A stretch of 64,000 nucleotides of DNA, taken from Bettongia penicillata ogilbyi (taxonomy: Eukaryota > Chordata > Mammalia > Diprotodontia > Potoroidae). The stretch lies in contig JAJHZJ010000013.1 in NCBI GenBank assembly GCA_023548195.1, positions 1,869,001-1,933,000 on the forward strand. Direction: 5' to 3'. Below, in pieces: positions 40,761 through 51,296 of the stretch; within the stretch, counting starts at the first letter, position 1; each line of letters opens with the position of its first letter. The notes beneath the pieces were generated by a model. The model was given only the letters and a program-made list of their open reading frames with translations, was not told where the DNA came from and ran no database searches. The position numbers and the translations under genes were made by a program.

Positions 40761-41470
40761 TCCAAACATTCTAGTTCTATTTAACCACTTCACAGTCAGA
40801 CTAGATGCCACAAAGCACTATTTACTTCAAAGGTATAGCAAAAACAATCACAAACATCTCCCCAAATACCTTTAGGGAATAATCTTTCCTTTACCACCTT
40901 GGTTTCTAGGTAAGGGATGGGGGATTAATTCTGCAAGTTAACTCAATTTCTGCATAGCATTGGTCCCACCAAGTTTTGTCCCAGCATCCCAGCTTTTCAG
41001 AGCATCCCTGTTAGACTGGCAGTAATATACAGCCTGGAATCCTGGGCTCCAATTTTCTGGCAGTTTGAGCTCTTGGCTGAGTGAATTCCACTCCCTACAC
41101 CTAGAACTGAAAAAGACAAATGAAAAAAGAACAAAATCCCAAGCCCATTCCACAGGGCCTCAGAGACTAATGGGAAAGGAAAGTTGAATCTTTTCCCAGA
41201 CAGCTTACCTCATGGTGCCCCTACTGTGAAAGAATGAATTCTTCATCTGTGGATGCCACTAGAAAAAGAGAATGAGGCTGTTCCAATCTAGTAGTTTTAA
41301 AGATACAACCAATTCCAGCTGGCAGCCAGTGGAAAGAGGCTGCTTCCCCAAATGTGGCAAACAGAAGCAGAATGTCACTGCATATACCCATCCTCCCAAA
41401 AGCCGGTCCCTGGTATTTGCTACATGGGCACCTCCATTTTAGGTGAACTGAGGTTTAACCAAAATCCCAG
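40761..41470. other. Unassigned; possible antisense LTR-like segment
   Basis: Mixed-composition DNA opening with 'agcactatttacttcaaagg'. No SINE/LINE signatures, no paired LTR ends found. Confidence 0.25.
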
Positions 41471-41479
41471 TGTGCTAGG

Positions 41480-41800
41480 ATCATAAGTTTAGAACTGAAA
41501 AGGATAATAGATTTTGAGCCAGAAAGGACTTCACTCATATTATACATATACAGAGAGGACTTTTATGTATATGTACACATATGCATTATATATGTGTATT
41601 ATATATGTTTATATGTATTACATACATATACAGAAAAGGCTTCAGAGACCCACTCATTTTACACATAAAGAAACTGAAACTTAGAAAAGTTCAATGACTT
41701 GCCCAATGTAACACAGTAAGAATCAAGGGTGGGACGGTAAACCTATGTGCTTCCACTCCAGAACCATCCTTCTAACTTCCACTGTACCATACTACCTGTC
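41480..41800 (-). mobile_element. MIR-like SINE with (TATATG)n expansion
   Basis: 'ttttacacataaagaaactg', 'caatgacttgcccaatgtaa', 'tctaacttccactgtaccat'. A TATA/TATG microsatellite 41540-41630 separates its 3' part. Confidence 0.7.
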
Positions 41801-41999
41801 TCTAAGAGACTTGCTGGTTCCAGATGCTATGATTTGTGAGTCTGAAGTCTACTGACCCCATTCTTTCCAGTGAGGGAATCTACCATCCTCATTAGTGGCA
41901 GTGATTTCATGCTTTCCCACTGGGTCATTTCCACTCCCTGTAGTTTTACATGAACAAACCTCAAATCTTCTCTGTCCTGTGTTTTCCTAGGAAATAACA

Positions 42000-42104
42000 T
42001 TTCAGTAGATAGAGAGGTGGATAGATGAATGGATGGATAGAGAGATAGATGAACAGATAAACAGACAGACAGAGACAGACAGACAGATAGAGAGACAGAT
42101 TAGA
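42000..42104. repeat. (GATA)n/(GACA)n microsatellite
   Basis: GATAGA, GGATGGAT and GACAGACA units over ~100 bp. Confidence 0.95.
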
Positions 42105-42320
42105 AAATTTATTAATTACTACGTGTTTAGCAAAACGGCCCTTGTCATTAAGGCGCTTACATTCTGATGGGTGAAGATCACACATAACGAGGAGCTGGAA
42201 AGGCCAAAGGCACACAGACAAGGCAGCAGGGTTTGGGGCTGGTAGTTAGGAAATAGGGTAGAAGTCTGGTCAGGGCAGGACAAGGAAAAAGCTTACTGAC
42301 TAGAGCTCAGGAAGGTACTT
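42105..42320 (+). mobile_element. Old mammalian retroposon fragment
   Basis: 'ttattaattactacgtgttt' and 'cattaaggcgcttacattct' followed by a diverged body. Confidence 0.45.
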
Positions 42321-42485
42321 GGGAAGAGTCCAAGTTCCTTTGAGGTGCAGGTGTGTATGACAGAGTGGAGGAAACACATTCGAAGCTGGTAATCAGGAAG
42401 TGATTTGCCATATCTCCTGACAGAGAACTAAAAAATGTAAAATGCAGAAAGAGGCATATTTTCTGGCATGGCTGATATGGGAATT

Positions 42486-42715
42486 GGTGGTACAGTAGAT
42501 AGAGTGCAGAGTCTAGAGTCAAGATCAATCTTGCTGAGTTCAAATCTGACCTCAGAACACTTATGAGCTATGTGACCCTGGGCAAGTCACTTAACCCTGC
42601 TTGCGTCAGTTTCCTCCTCTATAAAATGAGCTGGAGAAGGAAATGACAAACCATTCTAGTATCTTTGCCAAGAAAACCCCAAATGAAGTCAGATATGATT
42701 CACCAACAACAAATG
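42486..42715 (+). mobile_element. WSINE1/MAR1-type CORE-SINE with TSD
   Basis: 'ggtggtacagtagatagagt', 'gtgaccctgggcaagtcact', 'ctggagaaggaaatgacaaa', 'catatgattcaccaacaac' (approximate). TSD tgggaatt at 42478-42485 and 42716-42723. Confidence 0.9.
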
Positions 42716-42934
42716 TGGGAATTTACTTTGCCAGGCTATGGAGATATATATTGGGGGACTTCTTTTGGGGGTGGTGATTTCTCTTAATTTGTTCAAGAAG
42801 AGGAGAGGAGTAGGGGGAATGACAGATTAATTTTTAAAATATATTACTTAAAAAGTTTTTGTAAATTAAAAATTAGGACATAAAAGGAAAATACTAGTTT
42901 TTTTGTTTTAAAGAATGCTTCTCATCCACAATTT

Positions 42935-43095
42935 CACAAAATTTCAGAGCTAGAAAGAACTTTATAGGTCAACTGGTTCAACCTCTTTATTTTGTAAGTC
43001 AGGAAACTGAGACTAGACAGTGAATCAGTCACACAGATATTAAGGGGCAGAACTGAGTCTTAACCCAAATGTCCTGACTCCAAATTTAGAGCTTT
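42935..43095 (-). mobile_element. MIR-like SINE
   Basis: 'aatttcagagctagaaagaa', 'tcaggaaactgagactagac', 'aactgagtcttaacccaaat'. Confidence 0.7.
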
Positions 43096-43560
43096 TTCCT
43101 TTAGAGTGGATTGTTCCATTAACTTTGCCTTTGCTGCTCTTGTTTCTGTATGGGGCCGGAGTGGGAGGGAACGTGGGTAACCTGAAAAATTTAAAAATGG
43201 AGTACCAGTCAGCTCCCAAGAACACGGGATTTTAACAACTGCTAAGAAACCTTCTTTGTAATAAGACCCTTTGTTTATATTTTGAGAAGATGTGAAAGTG
43301 ACATTTTTCAAGACTCTTTTCAAGGCAAATGCCTATTTTCGCATTCTGTGGGATGTGTCGGGGTCTCTGCTGTGCTGTGACACCACAGATTTCATCGAAC
43401 TGTGGTAATTTACATGCTGGATGTCTCTGTGGAACCTGCTCCTTGGGTGAATTTCTATTCATGCCTTGATCATCTTAATACGTTTGCATCACTGAACATT
43501 TGGCCGAGTTAACTGATCTTCCCATACCCCATGCTTACAATTCATTAACAATCATTTCTC
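43096..43560. other. Apparently unique DNA; conserved-element candidate
   Basis: No repeat signature. Several CpGs and balanced composition ('gtgggatgtgtcggggtctc', 'aatacgtttgcatcactgaa'). Short minus-strand frames (61-87 codons) have no recognisable domain. Confidence 0.5.
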
Positions 43561-43865
43561 TTCTCTGTAAGAGGCATGAAAAAAACCCAACAACCTTGTG
43601 TTTGCAGGGGTTGGTGGTGGGGAGTGGGTAGGAAGAAAAATACCAAAAATAGCCAAAAAAAAAAAAAAAAAAGGAGAAACAGAGTAATGGTTATAAGAGC
43701 TAGAAGAACAACTTTCTTCTCCCTTCCCTGGCCTCATTTTATCAGGAAGGAAATAGTCCCAGCAGTACCAATGATTACACATATTTAAGGTGAACTGAGG
43801 ATTAGGACCCAGGTCTCCTAATGCCCAGTCCAGTGCTTTTTCTCCCTCATCACCACCACCACTAA
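43561..43865. other. Unassigned, with poly(A) run
   Basis: A-run at 43657-43674; possible MIR fragment at 43790-43850. Confidence 0.4.
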
Positions 43866-44135
43866 AGCGGGTAGATGGTGCGGTGTACAGGATTCTGATC
43901 CTGGAGTCAGGAAGACATGAGTTCAAATCCCAACCTCACATACTTACTAGCTGTGTAACTCCAGGAAAATCACTTAACCCTGTTTACCTCAGTTTCCTTA
44001 TCTGTAAAATAGGGAAAATAATAGTACCCACTTCCCAGGGTTGCTGTGAGGATAAAATAAGGTAATAGGTATAAAATGTTTCACAAATCTTAAAGCACTA
44101 TATAAATGCCATTACTGTTGTTATTGTTACTAGAG
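43866..44135 (+). mobile_element. THER/MIR-type SINE, full length
   Basis: 'gcgggtagatggtgcggtgt', 'tagctgtgtaactccaggaa', 'gttgctgtgaggataaaata', 'aaagcactatataaatgcca'. Confidence 0.92.
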
Positions 44136-44309
44136 GTTATGTGAGTTAATATATTCTGATATTTCAGATTTTTGGCAGTTCTATCTACTATTAGAGACAA
44201 CATCTGATTAGATAGAAATCTGAAAGGACACTAGTGTGCTGATTTGGTCTTTTAGATAACTATCAACTTGCCCTACAGGTTGCTGAGAATACAAAAGTGG
44301 AATAGAGGA

Positions 44310-44562
44310 GGGAACATGGTGTAGATGGCACAGTGGATAGAGTGCTGGGCCTGGAGTCAGGAAGATGAGTCTTCCTGAGTTCAAATCTAGTCTCAGACAC
44401 TAGTTGTGTGACAGTGGACAAGTCACAACTCTGTTTGCCTCAGTTTCCTCATCTGTAAAATGGTCTGGAGAAAGAAATGGCAAACCACTCCATTATCTCT
44501 GCCATGATAACACCAAATAGGGTCATGAAAAGAAGGATATGATTGAAAAATGACTAACAAGA
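44310..44562 (+). mobile_element. WSINE1/MAR1-type CORE-SINE with long TSD
   Basis: 'tagatggcacagtggataga', 'cagtttcctcatctgtaaaa', 'ctggagaaagaaatggcaaa'. Flanks acaaaagtggaatagagga (44291-44309) and acaaaaatggaataggata (44563-44581) match at 16 of 19. Confidence 0.9.
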
Positions 44563-44639
44563 ACAAAAATGGAATAGGATAGAGATCACTGGCTTGGAAT
44601 TCAGGAGTCCTAAGCTCTAGTTATTAAAGCATAGATCAT

Positions 44640-45000
44640 ACCAGGATGACCTTAGAGATCCATCTTGTCTAGGGGTTCTTCACGTGGGACCTTTGAATTT
44701 GTGGGGGGTTTTAAATTAATATTGTGATAAATATATTTCAATACAACTGATTTCCTTTGTAGTGCTATGTATTTTGTTATGTCTATTCAAAAACATTCCA
44801 AGAAGAGGTCCATTGGCTTTCCTATGCTGCCAAAAGTGTTCATGACACAAAAAGGGTTAAGAATCCCTGTACTCACCCCGCTGCATTTTACAGAAAGAGA
44901 AAATGAAGAGTCCAACTGTTTTACCTAATGTCATACAAGAGTAGTGCCTGAGATTTGAGCCCAGATCCTTGGATTCCATACCCAGTATACTTTATCCTAC
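44640..45000 (-). mobile_element. MIR split by a hAT element
   Basis: MIR left part 44640-44670 ('gaccttagagatccatcttg') and right part 44870-45000 ('gcattttacagaaagagaaa', 'cctgagatttgagcccagat'). Confidence 0.7.
44671..44869 (+). mobile_element. Non-autonomous hAT element (second family), nested in MIR
   Basis: Starts AGGGGTTCTTCACGT, contains 'tatttcaatacaactgattt', 'cctttgtagtgctatgtatt', 'aagaagaggtccattggctt', 'gtgttcatgacacaaaaagg', ends GGGTTAAGAATCCCTG. Ends are inverted repeats. Confidence 0.85.
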
Positions 45001-45014
45001 ACTAAGCTGCTGCT

Positions 45015-45106
45015 ACTTTTCTGTGGTATCTTGGACAAGTAATTTCCCTTCTCTGGACTTCAATTTAAGATCACGAAAGCTAACATTTTGCAATTTAAGG
45101 CTTGCA

Positions 45107-45152
<46 letters not shown>

Positions 45153-45205
45153 ATGTGCAAAATTTTTTATATGTTACCTTTGAGGTAGATACTGTTATTA
45201 TCTCT
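45015..45205 (-). mobile_element. THER fragment with (TG)n insertion
   Basis: 'gcaatttaaggcttgcaaag' then (GTGT)n 45110-45146, then 'tttgaggtagatactgttat'. Confidence 0.65.
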
Positions 45206-45214
45206 ATTTAATTA

Positions 45215-45470
45215 GTCAACTTGTGTTTATTAAGTGCTTACTATGTACAAGGAACCAGTACTAAATATATATGAATATAGGTAGAAAGAAAGTCCCTGGC
45301 CTCAAGGAGCTTACATTTAAAAGCAGGAGGACAATATATAAAAGGAAGTAGAGAAGAAAGTAAGGGAACAAAAGCACGCAGGTTGAGGGTATGGTAGAGA
45401 AACTTTGAAGTGCAGCCTGGACTCCAATGAGACATGACTGATTTGAGTTTCCTGCTTCAATGGAGAGTCT
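45215..45470 (+). mobile_element. Old mammalian retroposon
   Basis: 'tgtttattaagtgcttacta', 'caaggaaccagtactaaata', 'gaaagtccctggcctcaagg', 'agcttacatttaaaagcagg'. Confidence 0.72.
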
Positions 45471-45559
45471 GGGAGGAACTATCCAATCAAAAGAAGAGGT
45501 TACAGGGGATTCATTTTACAAATAAGGAAACTGAGGCAGTATGATGGTAATTTAAAAGG

Positions 45560-46050
45560 AAAGATTTTTCTCATTCATTAATAGGCCCATATGTATCAGC
45601 AAGGAACCCTCATATACACAGGAGGGATTGCCATACAGATTCTTTGATCCATTTTTCTAAAACTTTTGAGAGATAATCACTTTAATCAAGCACATATATC
45701 ATTCACTTAGTTCAGGGGAAAAAGTCAGTGCCCTGAACATCAGGAAAAATACAAAGAAAGAGTAATCAACAGACAGGGCTTCCAACTGTCTGACTATAGG
45801 CAATACATACATCACAGATCAACAGAGAGATCCAAGTGTCTGACCATTACATACATATAAGCAACAACATCTGGGGTTTTCAAAGTGGGGTGGGAGGGAG
45901 AGGGGGGCTCCTTAGCCACTTCCCAATCTGTCACACAAACATTCTAAAAACTAAGCCCCAAAGTAAAACCTCACCAAAAAGTATTTATACATTTTTAAGA
46001 GCCAGAGGGCATCACAACCCTTGAAAACCAGTGCCTCATTAGAAAATTAA
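45560..46050. other. Unassigned, with ~50 bp imperfect internal duplication
   Basis: 'aatcaacagacagggcttcc...actgtctgac...acatacat' (45765-45812) is echoed by 'gatcaacagagagatccaag...tgtctgac...acatacat' (45818-45860). A G/A-rich run lies at 45885-45908. No family recognised. Confidence 0.4.
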
Positions 46051-46089
46051 CAAAAGGAACTTGAGGCCTATTAATGAATAGGGAAGATC

Positions 46090-46222
46090 TAATTAATATT
46101 ACAGGCAGATAGAGGTTAAGTGAATTGTCTAGGGTAGTAATACAGATAGTGAGGCCACATTTGAACTCAGGTCTTCCCAATTCTAAGGACATACGATATT
46201 CATTGTCACCCAACTGCCACAT
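46090..46222 (-). mobile_element. CORE-SINE fragment
   Basis: 'agaggttaagtgaattgtct', 'ccacatttgaactcaggtct' and head complement 'attgtcacccaactgcca'. Confidence 0.75.
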
Positions 46223-46764
46223 GCCAGCTAACTACATATAGAAGTCCTTAAACTCTAGGGTCTCTTCCAGTTTTGATACAGTAGGAGTTTATAATAAATA
46301 CATTGCAAAAAAGAAAACCCAATCTGACTGCTGCATTAAAAAAAAAAAACATGCCAATGAAATGAAGAAATTCTGTTTTAACAATGAGAATAATCTTTCC
46401 CCACATCCTGCATGTGCTGGATATCAGGAGTCTGCCAGACATAATTAATAAACTATCCAGAAATTAAAACAATTCAGAGATGCTATTCTTGAGTTCTTTT
46501 ATTGATTCTCCCATTAAGTCCTCTGACGTTATTCTACCAGGCTCTGAAATCTTCCATCCTTGCCAGTGTGATTTTCCATCTGTCTCAGGTATCTGTGGGT
46601 GTCCCTATGTTACCTGGGATCACCTTGATCCCAGGCATGTGCTCTCCTGCCTATAGGCAGATGGTGTTCCTGACCCTCCAACAGGAAAGCATGCCCTTTG
46701 AAATATCTTTCCACCAGCAAGGAGAGGTTCATGCTGATCTACCCACATTCTCTTGCCTGATCTA
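46223..46764. other. Unassigned sequence
   Basis: No recognised element; frame 46502-46801 (99 codons) ends in a CR1 fragment and has no domain. Confidence 0.4.
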
Positions 46765-46875
46765 CCTTATGACAAGCTGGAGTAAGTCCAAAGAAAGTTA
46801 ACCAGGATGGTGAGGGGCCTGGAAACCCTGCCATCTAAGGATTGGATAAAGGAATTTGTGATGTTTAGCTAAGTG
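46765..46875 (+). mobile_element. CR1 fragment, sense
   Basis: 'tgacaagctggagtaagtcc', 'aaccaggatggtgaggggcc', 'tggaaaccctgccatctaag' follow the CR1 3' coding order in sense. Confidence 0.65.
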
Positions 46876-46914
46876 ATGAAGAGGAATGACATCTCATTAA
46901 ATGTCAGCAAGGTG

Positions 46915-47145
46915 GAACGAGACAGGGCCAAACTCAGAAGCAGAAAGACCTGAGTTCAAATCCTGCTAATGATACTCACTAGCTGGGTGACCCTGGTCAA
47001 GTAATTTTTTCAGCCTCAGTTTCCTTGACTGCTAAAAAAAATGAGGATAGCAATAGCACCTATACAGGGTTGTTGTGAGGATCAAATGAGATATGTATAA
47101 AATACTTTGCAAACTTTAAAGCTCTGTATAAACACTAGCTTTTAG
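46915..47145 (+). mobile_element. THER/MIR-type SINE
   Basis: 'agacctgagttcaaatcctg', 'gggttgttgtgaggatcaaa', 'tttgcaaactttaaagctct'. Head truncated. Confidence 0.9.
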
Positions 47146-47269
47146 ACCTGATCTGCTTCAAGTCTCACAAAGTCATTGTTTGAAGGGACTTCAGAACCAG
47201 TTTAATGTAACCCAAGAATTTCATGGCCTTTAAATGGCCATAGAGCCTGTAGTTAGCGACCTTAAAGAA

Positions 47270-47535
47270 GTAACCAGGAGACACACTGGATAGAGCCCTG
47301 GACCTGGAGTTAGCAAGTTAGGAAGACAAACTTTATAAATTCAAATCCAGCCTCAGATACTTACTGGCTGTGTGATCCTGCTCAAGTCACTTCACCCTAT
47401 TTACCTCAGTTTCCTCATCTGTAAAATAAACTGGAGAAGAAAATACCAACCCACTCCAGTATCTTTGCCCAGAAAACCCTAAATGGGAGCACAAAGTGTT
47501 GGGCACAACTGAAAAATGACCAAACAACAGCAACA
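47270..47535 (+). mobile_element. WSINE1/MAR1-type CORE-SINE
   Basis: 'acacactggatagagccctg', 'tcagtttcctcatctgtaaa', 'ccactccagtatctttgccc', 'gttgggcacaactgaaaaat'. Confidence 0.92.
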
Positions 47536-47564
47536 AAGACCTTAAATTTCTGACAGATGGGCAG

Positions 47565-47815
47565 GTGAGAACAATTCATTCCAACGGCCAGAAGGCAGTT
47601 AATGTGCTTGGTCAGACATCAAAGATGCCAAAGTCATCCACTGCGTCCCAGAACATTGCCAGTTATCCTGTCTTTGTCTTGCCACTGGATTTCAATGCCT
47701 CTGGAAGAGAGAGTGAGGCTGGTAACTTTGTGTAGCTCTGCCTCCCTTAAATCTAATTCTCAAGTGACTCAAGAAGAAATGACCTGGTGATGATACCTCT
47801 TTGAAATGAAGGATG
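47565..47815 (+). mobile_element. RTE-type 3' end / RTE-tailed SINE
   Basis: 'gccagttatcctgtctttgt', 'cttgccactggatttcaatg', 'gagtgaggctggtaactttg', ending 'tgaaggatgaacaactta'. Same family as 54350-54548 (+) and the right end of 58291-58812 (-). Confidence 0.65.
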
Positions 47816-47944
47816 AACAACTTAAAGACCTCCAGGGAGGGAATCCACTATCTAATGAAGAAGCCTTTGCAGTGACAGAAATAACTATTTAAAAGTTTGG
47901 GGTTACCCCCATATATTGACATGAAGTCTGCCTCAAACATAGAT

Positions 47945-48708
47945 TGGTTCACAGAATCAAAGATATTCCAAGATAGAATGAACCTTAGGGCCTCTTTTAG
48001 TCTACTACGTATCTGAAAAAGAAGCCATGCTACCACATTCCCAATAAGTCTTCATCCATCCTTTCCTTAAAGACCTCAACTATGAGGGTGTTCACTACTT
48101 CAAGAAACAGTCCATTTCACTTTGGGATAGCTCTAATTGTTGAGAGGTGTTTTGTTACATTGATCCTAAAATCCTACATTGTTGTGACTCCCATAAGCTG
48201 CTCCTACTTTTACGCTGTGGGATCAAGTAGAACAAAGCTAATCCCTCTTCTGTGTAATAGAATTTCAAATATTTAAAGACAGCTCTCCTACACCCTTAAG
48301 TTTTCTCTTGTCCAGGCTGAGTAGTTTCAATTCCTTTACCTAATCCTTATCTGCCATGAACTCAAGGTATTTCCCGTTTCTGTATACTCTCCAGTTTTTC
48401 AATGTCCTTCCTAAAATGCAGAACTCAAAATTGAACCTAATCCAGTAGGGTTCAGTCCCAGCTAGAATACAATGGAACTATTCAGGAACTGCTTGCCATG
48501 CCTGTCTTAATGCAAATAAAAATGGCACCAGGTCTTGTGGCTGCCATATCACACCATTGACTCACATTGTGCTTTTGGTCATTAAAACCCAATGATCTTT
48601 TTTGAGAAGAACTGATGAAATTCTAGTTACACTTTCTTCATCTTGTACTTATGAAGTTGATATTTTGAATTCATAGATAAGACTCTATATGTAATCTTAT
48701 CATTATGA
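47945..48708 (-). mobile_element. CR1 3' end, antisense, ~760 bp continuous
   Basis: In order: 'ttccaagatagaatgaacct', 'ccttaaagacctcaactatg', 'ggatagctctaattgttgag', 'gatcaagtagaacaaagcta', 'tttctcttgtccaggctgag', 'atgtccttcctaaaatgcag', 'atcacaccattgactcacat', 'cttgtacttatgaagttgat'. The longest uninterrupted CR1 copy here. Confidence 0.85.
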
Positions 48709-48711
48709 GAT

Positions 48712-48942
48712 AATCAATTAATGTGTTTACTATGTTCCAGGAACTGTGCCAAGCACGTGACAAATATTTCATTTGATCCTCACAACAACCTTGGGTTATA
48801 AGCTATCTTTATTATCCACATTTTACAGATGAGGAAACTGAGGCAAAGAGATTAAATGACTTGCTTGGGATCACATAGCTAGTGAATATCTGAGGTTAGA
48901 TTTGAACTCAGATCTTCCTAACTCTGGGCCTTTGCTGCCTCA
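48712..48942 (-). mobile_element. THER/MIR-type SINE
   Basis: 'atttgatcctcacaacaacc', 'cagatgaggaaactgaggca', 'gaatatctgaggttagattt', 'ctctgggcctttgctgcc'. Confidence 0.92.
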
Positions 48943-49039
48943 AGAGGGTGGTCTTGGGAAACTCTTGACTGGAGTTCAGGATTCACTCTGTAGCAACAGA
49001 AAGAAGTCAACTCAAGTAAAATTGCAAGTTTTGATTTTT

Positions 49040-49176
49040 TTTTAAAATCATCACCATTCTAATATGGAAATATATTTTGCATGACTACATATGTATAATC
49101 TATATCAAACATTTTGCATTCTCAAGACAGGAGAAGGGGAAAGAGTGAAGGAAAGAATTTGGAACTCAAAATTTTA
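49040..49176 (+). mobile_element. L1-type 3' UTR, left part (split by HAL1 copy 2)
   Basis: 'tatattttgcatgactacat', 'atgtataatctatatcaaac', purine-rich 'gaaggggaaagagtgaagga', 'atttggaactcaaaatttta'. Resumes at 52130. Confidence 0.8.
49163..49176 (-). repeat. HAL1 copy 2 target-site duplication, 3' side
   Basis: aactcaaaatttta, repeated at 52130-52143; the flanking 'gga'/'ggaa' also nearly match. Confidence 0.82.
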
Positions 49177-50191
49177 TTTTATTTTTAATTAATTTATTTA
49201 TTTAACTTTTTACATTTATTTTCACAAAGTTTGGGGTTCCAAATTTTCTTCCCTTTTATCCCCTCCCCCCACCCCAATACCCCAAGCAATCTAATTTTCC
49301 CTGTCTCCAATCTGCCCTCTCTTCTGTCATCCCTCCCTTCTCTTGTGTCCATCTTCTCTTTTCTCCTGTAGGGCCAGATGACTTTCTATTCCTCATTAAC
49401 TGTATGTCTTCTTTTCTAGTTGCTAGAACAATACTAAACAGTTGTTCCTAAAACTTTGAGTTCCAAATTCTACCCATCCCTCCCTCCCCACCCATTCCCT
49501 TTGGGATGGCAGGCAATTCAATATAGGCCATATCTGTGTAGTTTTGCAAATTACCTCCCTGATAGTCGTGTTGTATAAGACTAACTGGATTACCATCCCT
49601 CCTAACCTGCTCCTCATTGTTTCTCTTCTGTCTTTTGATCTTGTCCCTCCCCAAGTGTTGACTTCAAATTGCTCCCTCCTCCCTTTGCCCTCCCTTCCAT
49701 CATCCTCCCCCTTGCAATATCTCCTTCTCCCCCACTTTCTTATACTATAAGATAGGTTTTCATACCAAAATGAGTGTGCATTTCACTCCTTCGTTTAGTC
49801 AGATGTGATGAAGGTAAACTTTTTTTTTTCTCAGCTCTCCTCTTTTTCCCTCCACTAAAAAAATCTCCTACTTGCCTCTTAAATGACATATAGTTACCCC
49901 CTTCCATTTCCCCCTCTTTCCTCCCACTACATTTCTCTCTCACCATTTACCTTAATTTCTTTTAAGCTATGGTCCCATCCTATTCAGTTCACTCTGTGCT
50001 CTCTGTATGTGTGTGCATGTGTGTATGTGTGTGCATGCGTGTACATGTGTATGTGTGGTCCCACCAACTACCCAGATACTGAAAAGTTTTAAGAGTTAGA
50101 AATATTGTCTTTCCCTGTATGAATGTATACAGTTCACTTCTGGTAAGTCCCTTAATACTTCTCTTTGCTGTTTCCTTTTTCATGCTTCTTC

Positions 50192-51296
50192 TCATTCTTG
50201 TGTTTGAAAGTCAAATTTTCTTTTCAGCTCTGGTCTTTTCATCAAGAATGATTGAAAGTCCTCTGTTTCATTGAAAGACCATATTTTCCCTTGAAGTATT
50301 ATACTCAGTTTAGCTGGGTAGGTGATTCTTGGTTTGAGTCCTAGTTCCTTTGCCTTCTGGAATATCCTATTCCATGCTCTTCGATCCCTTAATGTAGAAG
50401 CTGCTAGATCTTGAGTTATCCTGATTGTATTTCCACAGTACTGGAATTGTTTCTTTCTAGCTGCTTGCAAGATTTTCTCCTTGAGCTGGGAGTTCTGAAA
50501 TTTGGCCACAATGTTCCTAGGAGTTTCTCTTTTTGGATCTCTTTCAGGTGGTGATCGATGGATTCTTTCAATACTTATTTTGCCCTCTGGTTCTAGAATG
50601 TCAGGGCAGTTTTCCTTGATAATTTCATGGAAGATGATGTCTAGGCTCTTTTTTTGATCATGAGTTTCAGGTAGTCCCATAATTTTTAAATTGTCTCTCC
50701 TGGATCTATTTTCCAGGTCAGTTGTTTTTCCCATGAGATATTTCACATTCTCTTCCATTTTTTCGTTCTTTTGGTTTTGTTTGGTGATTTCTTGGTTTCT
50801 CGTAATGTCATTAGACTCCATCTGTTCCATTCTAATTTTGAGAGAACTATTAAATTCAGTGAGCTTTTGAGCCTCTTTTTCCATTTGGCTCATTCTGCTT
50901 TTGAAAGCATTCTTCTCCTCATTGGCTTTTTGAACCTCTTTTGCCAATTGAGTGAGCCTATTTTTCAAGGTGTTAATTTCCTCAGCATTTTTTTTGGGTC
51001 TCCTTTACCAAGGTATTGACCCATTTTTCATACTTTTCTTGCATCTCTGTCATTTCTCTTCCCAGTTTTTCTTCCACCTGTCTAACTTGCTTTTAAAAAT
51101 CCTTTTTGAGCTCTTCCAAGGCCTGAGCCCACCCGACACCCCCATGGGGTGTCTGGGGTACTGAGGCCCCGCCCTCCACGTCTTTCCCTGATGGCAAGAA
51201 TATGTCCTCATCTTCGTCAGATCCAAAGGTCGGGATCATTTACATTTGTTGGAAAAAACTCTCTATAGTCTTATTTTTCTTCCCTTTTCTAGGCAT
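50192..51296 (-). pseudogene. HAL1 copy 2 ORF1, disrupted
   Basis: The start ATG lies at 51296-51294 (MPRKGKKNKTIESFFQQM), followed by TAA at codon 19, where copy 1 has CAA. A second TAA replaces GAA early in the coiled coil (near 51093), and an A-run indel near 50990 shifts the frame. The last 258 codons (50968-50192) are open and carry the coiled-coil end, the RRM-like domain (LENRSRRDNLKIMGLPE) and C-terminal domain. In the shared 257 residues I count seven differences from copy 1. The lesions differ from those of copy 1, so each was inactivated independently. Confidence 0.88.
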
